Part shown: piece by piece, positions 33,359-44,300 of the stretch
How the letters are laid out: each line of letters begins with the position of its first letter
Position numbering within the stretch: position 1 is the stretch's first letter
From: Vitis vinifera
Taxonomy: Eukaryota > Streptophyta > Magnoliopsida > Vitales > Vitaceae
NCBI RefSeq assembly: GCF_030704535.1
Contig: NC_081818.1
Location: 2,865,001-2,929,000, forward strand
DNA: 64,000 nucleotides
Reading direction: 5' to 3'
Position numbers and translations under genes: made by a program
The notes under the pieces: model-generated
What the model was told of the DNA's origin: nothing
Seen by the model: only the letters and a program-made list of their open reading frames with translations
Database searches by the model: none

Positions 33359-36300
33359 TCAACTCGCCCACCCATGACCAAGCCCATATGCATTCATGTA
33401 ACCGTCTGAATGATCATGAGCATGACCATGGGCACCATGATCATGGTGATGGTGATGGTGATGATGGTCACCGCCTTGTGCTTCATCGAGCATCTTCTGG
33501 ATATGCTCGGGCACAGGCTCTTCCTCAACTTGTCTGACAGATTTTGGTAACGAGGACACAAATCGAAGAATGTTTTCGGCCAGCTCATCAGCTGCATCTT
33601 CCTGAGATGATCAAACACAAAATATTGGAGCTACAGTAATAAAAAATATATGATTACAAGAACAATGGATTGCTAGTTTCAGGCAAACACAAAGTTAATT
33701 GTTTCTGCCTAGATTAAAGAAATGAGCATAATAGGAGTTTTGACATGTCTTTTATATTGGGTAGCAAAGGGCTTTGAGTTGTACAGGTCATGTTCATCGG
33801 TTACAGAATGCAAGAGCCTCAAACATGGCAAGCAGACAACGGCACATGTAACAACATGTACCAGTAATAGGATTAGTGCAGTGGTTTCCTGATCTATCAA
33901 TAGCTCAATCAACAAAAGAAAGTATAAAAGCTAAAAATGAATTGAATTGATCAGTGGTTATGATTTCTTTGTTTTTAATTGGGCGATCCATTTGCAGAAA
34001 ATGAACTCAACTGAAAAGCACCTTATCCCAACTACTTGTGTCGACATATGTTTATGCAAATTACTTATAAAAAGAAAATGAAATGATGAGATCGGATAGA
34101 AAACTGGAAATGTACAAAAGGAAGCAGGTGGGTTGATGGATATGCCTCTCTTCACAATGGACCATGTCAAACAAAAATGGTGGAAACAGTTTCTTCTGTA
34201 TAAATGTTTTTTTTTTCTAAATAGGTAAATAAATAAATATATTAAAAGCACTTGGAATTGGTGCACCAAGTACACACGATGTATACAAAAAGGTCCAAAT
34301 GCAAGCAAAGGAAAAGACAAACAACTAACCACAGCCTGAAACCAAAACAATGCCCTAAAGTGCTAGAAAAATGGAGGGATAAATGTTACAATAATTTCCA
34401 AGAGAATGATGGGAGCCATGATCTATTATGGCAATGATTTTCTTCCTTTTCTTAGGGATGGCAATTTTATTAAGAATGGGAAGATGAAAGGAAAGGAGGA
34501 CTTTCTTGAGAGAAAAAAAGAATTCAAACATGAGTACAGAAAAGGTCAAAAAGGAGACCACAGGCCAACCCAAAAATCTATTAGTTATAAAATGCTTAGA
34601 ATACCAAAAGGCTAAAACAAACGGCACAAACATTTCTTTTGATCACATCACAAAAGTAGCTAGAATTCAGCCAACCTAATTGCTGGCTTGAAAAATTGTT
34701 GTTGCTGGTCTTTTCCAACTTTTTCAAAATTCAATCAACACTGCAAATGTTGGGACAGAAAGATCTATATTACAGATTTACAATCTTCCATTCCTCAATT
34801 ATTTTGGATGACATGATTGGCAAGGCAAATCCAAAATCTGTCACCAACACAATACTTTTGGTGGACATAATATGCAAAGAACATCTAAATGCAGCAACAA
34901 ACTTCAATGGTTTCAACCCTAAACATTTAGCAATACAGTTTTAACTATCAAATTGTCATTCTTCACTGAAGTTGCATTCAGAAACTGATCCGGATCTCCT
35001 GGCAGCGCATTGATTTTGTAGGGACTACATAACTGGTAAAGCTGATCAGGACCATTTATTACACCATTTCCCAATCAGGACCATACAAGAATCAGCCTCA
35101 CTCACCAATCAATTGTAGCACAGTTGCATTACAGTGAAACTACTCTACTCCAGAAGCCAATGTGTAGTTAAATGATCCATTTGATACAAGAGTTTAATCC
35201 ACTTTATTCTCAAGTCAAATTATTTTAAACTAATTACATAATCATCTCATCTATAAATTTTTAGAACAAATCATCTGATATTCAGCCAAATGGAGCCTAG
35301 AGTTTGAAACTTATGGTTTCATCAAATACATTGAACATCAGGCAATGGCAATAGGAAATATTAAATCATTACCTGAGGCCATCTGCTACCGGAATGAGTG
35401 ATGAATGTAGCATGTGGAAGCGCATCAGCAACCTTCCGGCCCCCTTCACTCCATTCTTTGGACCAACCACTAGACCAAAGCACTTGCACTGGCAAACCTT
35501 TCAACCCTTCCGAATCACCCCATTCCTGCAAATCAAAGCTAGAATTCAACTTCTTCCATGTTCCAACAACTGCTCTAGCTCCATCCCTACCCTTCAAAAG
35601 AACTCTATGTGCCTCCACATCTGAAATAGGAATCTTTCGCACACAACACAAGTTGAGAAGCCTTGCAAACACAAACTCAAACCCAAGTACCACCTCCCTA
35701 ACCACTGGGACGCCCAGTGGCCATAGTGGCAAAGCCGAGGCCCCTAGCATGGTATCAACAAGCGTCACACTCCTCACCACACCCGAATTCTCCGAAACCC
35801 AGTTCGCATAAATTCCTAATGCAGAATCATGCAGAACAAGATGCACTGGAGCCAACCCCAGTGAATCTATCACCTGGCCCAAAACCCTACCCATTTCTTC
35901 AGGGCCCAATTCCAATACTTTAACACTCTTTCTCTTGGAAACCTGAATCTGAATTTCCTCATATGGCATCTGCCCAGTTTCAACAAGATGATCAAAAGCC
36001 CAAAAGAAGCCCTTTTCTTGAATAAGACTATAAACCTCCGAAAACCTCCCTAAAACCCCACCATCTCCCATTTCCTCCACCAACACCGATTTATCAGAAA
36101 ACCCAGAACCAGGGAGATCAACACCAACAGCATGAACCCCTCTGGACCCCAAAAATTGGATAACATTGCGAAAGGCATACGAACTAGACCCCAAACCGTG
36201 AACGATCACTACATTCTCAGATGCTTTGGCGCCTTCTTGGACCGTGAAGACTTCAAATGGGGGATGGTGTGCGTCGGTCTGGACCTTGATGATTCGACCC

Positions 36301-36554
36301 TTGGAGTAGTGGTGGCGGAGGTTGGTGGGGAGAGAGAGGAACCATGATTTGGGATCTTGGGGAGAGAGAGAAGGAAGAGAGGAGAAGAGGAAAGTGGCAA
36401 GAGAAACTGAGAGAGTGAAGTAAAACCAGAAGGAGAATGGATTTGGTGAGGTTGACGTTGGGGGTGGTTTGGGGGTTTTATGGGTTGGTTTAGGGGTTTC
36501 GCGGGTCGGTTTAGAACGAGGGTTTTCGTCGATTTCTTCAGTTATGATCGCCAT
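33359..36554 (-). CDS. AXR4: AXR4-like alpha/beta-hydrolase-fold ER protein
   Basis: Orthologue of Arabidopsis AUXIN RESISTANT 4, an ER accessory protein needed for polar trafficking of the auxin carrier AUX1. Two exons, 36554-35373 and 33601-33359, with a phase-0 intron give 474 residues; I recall about 473 in Arabidopsis. The start MAIITEEIDEN is the first in-frame ATG and matches the Arabidopsis N-terminus. A Pro-rich N-terminus (10-38) precedes one membrane segment (about 41-62, SFWFYFTLSVSLATFLFSSL) and the conserved WFLSLP. Alpha/beta-hydrolase landmarks are VVIVHGLGSSSYAF, VDLPGSGFSDKS and LVLHDSALG. The last deviates from GxSxG, as in Arabidopsis AXR4, so a non-enzymatic role is plausible. 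The C-terminus carries a His-rich tail with eight consecutive His (33420-33475). The gene is divergent from the aminopeptidase gene, with a foldback element between them. Confidence 0.94.
34209..34378 (-). mobile_element. LINE 3' tail in the AXR4 intron
   Basis: 170 bp with a T run at the left end and a target-site duplication ATAAATGTT (34200-34208 and 34379-34387). The body (AAGCACTTGG, AAGTACACACGATGTATAC) matches the copy at 19198-19534. Confidence 0.8.
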
Positions 36555-36679
36555 TGATGTGGGGTCGGAGCTCTGCGGAGGCAACAACAGGGGGTTGAGG
36601 TCAAGGTCGAAGATCAGTGGCGAATCTGGCGATCACCACGATACTCTGCTCAAGTGGGACTGTGGGTATGAGCCCTCCC

Positions 36680-36694
36680 GAAACGCTGCGTTTC
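36680..36694. promoter_or_regulatory. GAAACGCTGCGTTTC palindrome upstream of AXR4
   Basis: Near-perfect palindrome about 130 bp upstream of the AXR4 ATG. Related AAACG-N-CGTTT sequences lie upstream of the aminopeptidase gene. The role is unknown. Confidence 0.3.
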
Positions 36695-36877
36695 AACGCG
36701 CTTACCTTTATAAAAGTAAAGTGAATGTTATCCTTTCTATTACAACTTTTATGCCCATGTACAAAAGATACATAAGTTTAGGAACATTTTAGGTATCCAT
36801 TTAGGTTCCAAAGTTTTAATCATGACCAAAATTGAAAATATAAACAAATAAAAAATCAAATATATATATATAAAAAA

Positions 36878-37607
36878 TGGTTTATTACACTTTGCCCCCA
36901 ACCAATACTGTATTTTGCACATTGGTCCATCAAGTTCAAATTCGAATAATGTACCATTTATACTTTATAATTCCATACGATGTGTATTTTTAACATTTTT
37001 TTAGGGAATGGCATATCTTCTCCGTGTGACAAGGGCAAATTGGTCATTTTTTAAGAAGTGAGGGCAAGGATCATCATATTTTTAACCTTAATTTGCAACC
37101 CTCCTCTCCCCCATCAATCGTTTCTTCCTCTATTGCTGTTGGTAAAGCCCAAAGTTGAGGCCCTCCTCCCCTATTCTTTTGTCCTTTTGAAGCCCTAAAA
37201 CCCAACCCCACAAAGTTGCTACTAAAAACCCCTGAACAAAGAGGAACAACGGACAAGAAGAATTTATGTGGGGTTTTTGGTAGCAACTTTGTGGGATTGA
37301 GATTTTAAGGCTTTGAAGGGAAGTAAGAATAGGGGGAGGACTTCGATATGGGGCTTCACCAACTGCAATAAGAGAAGAAATCATTGACGGGGGAGATGAA
37401 GATTGCAGATTGAGAAAAATGACAATTTTACCTTTAATAACGCGAAGATCATATGTCATTCCATAAAAAAATGTAATGTCATAACTCAAAAAATGTACAA
37501 TACATACCATTATAAAGCATGATTGATATATTGCTCAATTTTAAATTTGAGGGGATAATATGCAAAACATGGTATATGTTTGCGAGGGGATAAAGTATAA
37601 TAAACCC
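36878..37607. mobile_element. Foldback Mutator-like element (non-autonomous, 730 bp)
   Basis: Flanked by a 9 bp direct repeat TATAAAAAA (36869-36877 and 37608-37616), the size made by Mutator-type transposases. The ends are inverted: TGGTTTATTACACTTTGCCC on the left, and GGGTTTATTATACTTTATCC as the reverse complement of the right. Inverted similarity continues almost to the centre: CCCACAAAGTTGCTACTAAA (about 37208) pairs with TTTGGTAGCAACTTTGTGGG (about 37276). Each arm is therefore roughly 340 bp around a loop of about 35 bp near 37240-37270. No transposase is encoded. It lies 324 bp from the AXR4 ATG and 706 bp from the APP2 ATG. Confidence 0.85.
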
Positions 37608-38159
37608 TATAAAAAAACCATATTAAAATATAATGGGATCATATTTAATGCAAAGTAATAAAACTAAATATGCATACACGACATGATACAATTGATCACA
37701 TTTTTTTCTAGACATAAAACATTTACAAACATATTTTAAAATTTTGAAAATATGTTAAAAGTGGGTTTTCAAATAGATTTTTATTTTATAAAACAATAGA
37801 AAACAATCTTTAAACATGATTTTCAATAACTATTTTTCATGTTTTCAAAAACAGTTGCCAAACATGGCTATAATTATTTTTAAAAATAAAATTTAAAATT
37901 TAAGGACATAAGATAAGTATATATATTTTTGTATAATAATTTTTATTTTTATATAAAAGTTTTTATTTTTGAAAACAAAAAATAGGAAAAATATCCTAAC
38001 AAATCCAAATAAAAATATTATTATTTTGTATTTTCTTAATATACAAATACAATGTATCAAAACATTAATGGTTATGTTAGTGGATGATGCAAAATTAATA
38101 TTTGTTTCATTTTTAAAGGGTACAATATTGGGAAATTTTTTCTAAGGAAATACTAAAGG

Positions 38160-38203
38160 AAACGACACCGTTTTATGAGCATCCTCAAAACGCACCGTTT
38201 TGG
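38160..38203. promoter_or_regulatory. Pair of AAACG-N-CGTTT elements upstream of the aminopeptidase gene
   Basis: AAACGACACCGTTTT (38160-38174) and AAAACGCACCGTTTTG (38187-38202) lie about 110-155 bp upstream of the ATG, within the likely core promoter or leader. The function is inferred only from position and repetition. Confidence 0.35.
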
Positions 38204-38313
38204 GTCTCTGTCCAAACACCAAAATTTCTTGGATTCTCTCCCCGCCTCCCAGGAGTGCTGCATCCTTGGCTCTCTCGCAGAGGCCTTATCTCTCTCTCTC
38301 TGAATTAGCAACC

Positions 38314-41300
38314 ATGCGGTCAACAGCATCATCACTGATGTCTCCTCTCACCCTCTCTACGGCTTTCTCTCCTCGTTCTTCTCAGCTGCATCCCCGTTGT
38401 CTCCATTTCCTCTCTCACTCGCTTCCCATTTTCTACAAATTCAAGAGTCCCCACAGTTTCTGCCCAAAATCCCAGAACCGCCCTATTTTCCTTGTTCGAA
38501 ACTGCGCTTCCATTACCGCAAAACCCTCTTCTCAGTTTCGGAAGAAATCTGCCGATTCCGAGCAGGATGAGAAGCTTCGTTCTCTGCGTGAGCTGTTCTC
38601 GAAGCCCGGAATTGGAATTGATGCGTATATTATCCCTTCCCAGGACGCCCACCAGGTTCAGTTCATGTTTTCTCGGTAGTTTGTTTTGCGGGTTCTGTGG
38701 TTTTGATGGCTATTTCATGTTGATTTTTTGGTGGGGTTTGTTTGGTTGGCCGGAAAATGTTGGCAAAGAAAAAAAAAAAATTAACACTTTGAATTTTGCA
38801 TCACGATTTTTATTGAATGGTTTAAGTTATTGTGTAATTGTAGTGTTTTTTTATGGCGTGTTGGTGTCGATTTTCAATTCGGGTTTGTCTGGTTTCTGAG
38901 ACGAGGTGGGAAAAAAAAAGATACTGTAAAATTTTCAGAGAGGGGAACCTCCTCTAATCAGGTTCAACTCGCGCGTGTGTGCTTTTCCATTTTTTTTTTT
39001 AATTGTGGGTTTTATGATTGAAATGGTATTTTTTTTTAGTTGAATTTGGAGTGGGGTGTTTGGTTGTTTAGAAAATGAAGGAAAAGGGAATAAAATTAAA
39101 ATTTTGAATTGTACTTGTTGATCTTTATTGACTAAAAACTTTTAATTTATTATGAAGTTTTAGTTTTTACTATGCTATACTCATGTTGAGTTGTATTGGG
39201 GTTTGTTTGGTTTATGAGGAAAGGTGGGAAAAGAAAAAGATTGTTTGAGAAAAGGTAGGAAAAGGAAGAAATTGTCTTGAGAAAAGTTGAGGAAAAAGAA
39301 AAGAAATAATAATAGAACAGGAAGCTTCAGTCATCAGGTTCATCATGCTTTTTTCCCCTTATTTTCCCAAAGAAGAAGACGAAGAAGAAGAGAATGTTAT
39401 GTGTGTTTTATAGTTTTATTGGTGCTTTAATGTTGAACTTTGTGTGGCATTCACTTGGTTTCTTAGAAAAGATTGAAAAAAAATAAGAAATCACTGTTTC
39501 TGAATTTTAGTTCGCGATTTTATTGATTATGTTGGTGCTTATCAATTTTATTTTTTATTTTTTATTTATTTTTATTGATTATGTCTGTGAATTAGTGTTA
39601 AAATTCAATTGGGAGTTTTTGGCTTATGAAAAAAGATGGGAATAGGACATAATTGTAATTTTGAAACACCTTCACTTGTTAGGTACAACTTTATGATTTT
39701 GCTTCATAATCTTTTGTTTGTCTTGTTTTACTGTCTGTAGGTTTTCTAATAAGAAACAAACATATTCATTTATTCAATGGTAAATACAGAGAAGGATAAA
39801 CAATCCTTCCAAGATGTAGAATTGCTGCTCCAAAGCTAAAATCATCCACATAAACAAAAGAAAAGACAGTGTATATATACTAAAGAAACTTTATTCACTC
39901 AAGGGGTAGGAAATCTCCAACACAGGAGACCAAGTGCTTTGCTTCTTGCCTGGATGATTCATTAGTTGAACAAGAAACCTAAGAGAAGGAGCATCCCACC
40001 TCATTAGTAATATGTATGATTTTGTGGATCCAGTTTTTGAACTTCTATTAGCCTCTCTCCTTTTTAGACACCAAAGAAATTACTATATTAAAATCTCCCT
40101 CTATAGTTAGATTGGATCGGCACAAAGCTTTGACATGCACCAGGCCCTCAAATAATGCTAATATGTTCACTTCAATAGCTGAACCCATTCCTGCAGGTTT
40201 AGAGCACACTTTTAGTACTGTTCCTGAATGATCTTTTATGACTCCTCTGATACCTAATGGCCTAGGATTTCCCAAAAAACACCTATCAAACTTTAACTTT
40301 AATGAACCTATAGGAGAGGGTACCAACCAATCATAAGTCTTCATATTCGATCTCTTTGAGTTGCAGACATTCTTCCAATCTAGCTATATGAGATACAAAG
40401 GAATACCAACAAAAGGCTTTGTGATTGAGGCTCACAGGGAATGGAAAGAGTAAATCGAACCCTAAATAGCCTCCACAAATCTCCATCAATCCTTAAATAT
40501 CCTAGCACTCCTCTCCAACCATAAAAACCACATCAAGGATAAGATAGCCAATTGCCAAAGAATCTGATAGGCCTCGTATACGTTATGTGTAGTCCAGAAA
40601 AGGGAAGAGAAGTGTACTGCAAACTGGCAGTTAGTGTTAACAGTCCTTGTACAGGCTGTGTAACACTCTTGGTACAAGCTGGAATAGCTTAAATAGGAAA
40701 ATATGGAATTGGTCAGGATAGCTGGCTGTTCTGGGAGTTTGGGGGGAGAGTGATAGCATCCCGAATAGCTATCTTGTATCAGTCTGGCCCTGTTCTTGAA
40801 ATTCAATAATATCACTAATAAATTTTTCCTTCATTAGATACCTATCAGAATCTTCCCTTTTTGTCAGGCTACCAAAGACTTTAAAAGAGATTCCTAATGT
40901 CTTTGCTATGTCTCCAGGAGGTACCCAATCAATCATAGCAATATGGAACAATCCATGCCAAAATTCCAATGCTATGGTACAATGAAGAAATAGATGATCA
41001 AATGATTCATTACTCTTCAAACACATAAGTCATAAGATATTGGTCCAGGTTGAGAGCTTTGTAGGGCCTCCTCAATTGAAGCAAGCAGTTGGTATCAACC
41101 TTTTTATTAGCTTCAAGTCATGCAAAAACCTTAACCAGGATACGTTGATTTGGCATGTCTACCATTTTTAAGTGTTTTGAGCCATTATTTTGAACTTTTT
41201 GATTTTGGGGGTTCATCAATATATTTTTTCTGTTCTTTTCTTGGTGGTTTGGAGCTACTTGACTTTTAATAAAAAAACTATATGAGGAGAAGAAATTAAA

Positions 41301-44300
41301 GCCTGTAATCTTTACCGCTTTCTTCCTTGGGATCCGAAAAGAGAAAATTTCACTTATTGGGTTTAATTTATTATTATTTTTAATTAACTTACCAGTTTGT
41401 CTGGGTTTTTAATGGTCTGTTATTGCTGAATTATAATTGGGTTTAACTATTTTGAGCAATTGTTTTTAAATTTGGTGTTTTGGAGTTTCTAATAATGGTA
41501 GATTTTGAAAAGGCTTGTGTCAATGTCTTATAGAATTACATGATGTCTGTTTTTATATTTATTTTTCCACATACCTTTTTAAATTTTTCATGGAGTTCTT
41601 GTTTGATAAATTTATGAATGCAACAATGACACAATCCAATAATTTAATAACATGGGAATTTTATCCAAATAGTTCTTTAAGTTGAGCGTTGCGTGGCCAA
41701 TGATAGATCTGGTCTATCCCTCATTTGACTTCTATTTTAAGCCTAACCTCAGATTAGTGCAAATCAAGCTTGGGGCATGCATCCTAATCCTGAATCCTTT
41801 TCATTTTCAGGATTCTAAGAAATACCATTAAAAATGCTTGTCTTACTTTTTACCATTATACTGTTAATTGCATCTCTGTTTAGTGATATTTTTACCTTCA
41901 ATTTCTAAGGGAACAAATTAAGCCTCCAGTTCCACTTGGAGGTTTATCTGGATTCATGTTCTTTGGTTCCATTTACCACATAGTACTTGTCGTCGTTGAG
42001 TCAACTGGATATTTAATTCTGAAGCACTTCTATTTTGGCTTCTAGAGTGAGTTCATTGCTGAATGTTATATGAGGAGGGCCTACATATCAGGGTTTACTG
42101 GCAGTGCTGGTACTGCTGTTGTCACAAAGGATAAAGCAGCTCTTTGGACAGATGGGCGTTATTTTCTCCAGGTTTGGGAAAAAAGAACTATAAATTTACT
42201 TTTTAGACATTCTGCTGAGTTAGCTATATATATCATGGTCTCAAAGCTTTATTTATTTCTATTTTACTTTTGGGAGGTCTGTCAAATTTTTGTAGTTTCT
42301 ATTTATTTTTCTCTTATTAACATTTTGATATCTTGTAGCTTGAGGGATATTAATTTTATTGGTAATTTTCTCTCTTGGTTATGACTAGGCAGAGAAGCAG
42401 TTAAGCTCTAATTGGATTCTTATGCGGGCTGGTAACTATGGAGTTCCTACAACCAGTGAATGGCTTAATGATGTTTTGGCTCCTGGTTGCAGAATTGGCA
42501 TTGATCCTGTGAGTAACATTCAGACCTCCTAAAAAGGGTGCTCCTTCTTGTTATTATGTGCTTCTGATTGAAGTATATGTTTTATTTTTATTTTTTATTT
42601 TTAACTATCTTTACCTTGAAAATGTGGATTTTAACCCTTACTTTTCATCACTAAGATGAAGCCTGTGTTAGATGTATCATTTACATATGTCAGGATTTGG
42701 TAAAAAGCATTCAGAAGCATGCTTTATGCGTGTCATTATTTCCTTTTGCACCAAATAGTGTTGATCAAGGTTCATTGTAGGCCCCTCTTTTGTCACCAGC
42801 TGGTTTCCTAGGAATTTGGCATACCTTGATCAGCTGTGCTTTGATTGATATGGCTGATCCCAAATAGTTGGGACAAACCTTGCTGGTCCCAGTGGAGGTC
42901 AATTAGTTAATGGAAAAATTCTCATCTCTGCCTTCTTGATAACTGGCACTATTTGTTAGTATACCTTCATTTTTGTTAGCTCAAACATAGTTTCAAAACC
43001 TTGATTATTGGGGAGCCATGAGTTCAAACCAGCTGCTTGTTTATTTTCCCTATTTATTGAACCTACAAGCAAGCTTAAAGAGGTTGCCTGTGTAGTGGAG
43101 TGGAGTGTTAGTGCTTTAACCCTAGTTGGCTTAACATACATTATAGGCCCACTATCTTATAGCTTTGGCTTTTGAGTCAAATGGATGGCTTAAAATTATT
43201 CATTCATTTTTCTTCTCTCTTATGCATCTATTTTTATCCTTTTTTCTTTTTTAAAAAAAAATTATTAGCTGTAAAGTAATTTATTTTTTATTTTTATTCT
43301 TTACTTGCTTCTGTCTGATGCCACCTTCTCTTTGATTTTGTGAAGGGAGCAGTTTCTTTTTTCTTCTGATGCTGCAGAGGAATTGAAAGAGGCCATTGCT
43401 AAGAAGAATCATGAATTGGTTTACCTATATGATTTAAATCTTGTGGATGAAATATGGAAAGAATCAAGGCCGGAGCCTCCAAGAAAACCAATTAGAGTGC
43501 ATGAGCTGACATATGCTGGTTTAGATGTCTCATCAAAATTGTCTTCCCTGAGGTCTGAACTCATTGATGCTGGTTGTTCTGCTATTGTTGTTTCTATGCT
43601 TGATGAAGTTTCTTGGCTGTTAAACTTGGTAATCCTTCTGACCAACTTTCTTAGATATGTTATAATAACCCCGACTTCTATCCCTGGGATGGTTTCAAAT
43701 TCTGTTTAACAAAGTTCAAAGCTGGCTGCTTGAGAATTAGTCTAGGATACAGGACCGCCTTTATGGCATACGGGATTTCATTTTTTTAAATCCGGTCTAT
43801 TCATTAAAGGCAAATTTTATGATTTATTATTCAGAAATGGTTTGTGTTTTGGTCCTTTAATCTTTAATTTAAATAATACTCTCAATTTTGTTTGCAGAGA
43901 GGAAATGATGTTCCAAACTCACCTGTTATGTATGCATACTTAATTGTGGAGATTGATGGGGCAAAATTATTTATTGATGATTCTAAAGTCAGCCCAGAAG
44001 TGATGGATCACTTGAAGAATGCAGGCATAGAGTTGAGACCATATGAATCCATTCTAGCTGAAATAAAGAAGTAAGTTTGGGAGCTGAAAACTTTTTGTCA
44101 GTGTCAAAATTTGTGCAGTGTTGATGAACACTTGCATATTGTTACGCTCAAGTGATTATTCTACTTCGGTACCTATGAAAGTAGCTTATTTTCCATATAT
44201 AGTGGATACCTCAGAGTCTCACCGGACTCTAACTTTGGATGTGCTCTAGAGGTTTGTAACTGTGGCTAGGACACTACCATTGGTGTAAAATTTCTGAGGC

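Noticed and set aside
33359-33618. Overlapping reading frames around the CAT repeat
   Set aside because: Only the frame joined by the splice site at 33601 continues AXR4. The others are repeat-driven shadows.
43020-43145. Possible second SINE on the minus strand in aminopeptidase intron 3 (box B-like GGTTTGAACTC)
   Set aside because: The box A match needs a gap, the spacing is too long, and no poly(A) or target duplication is visible.
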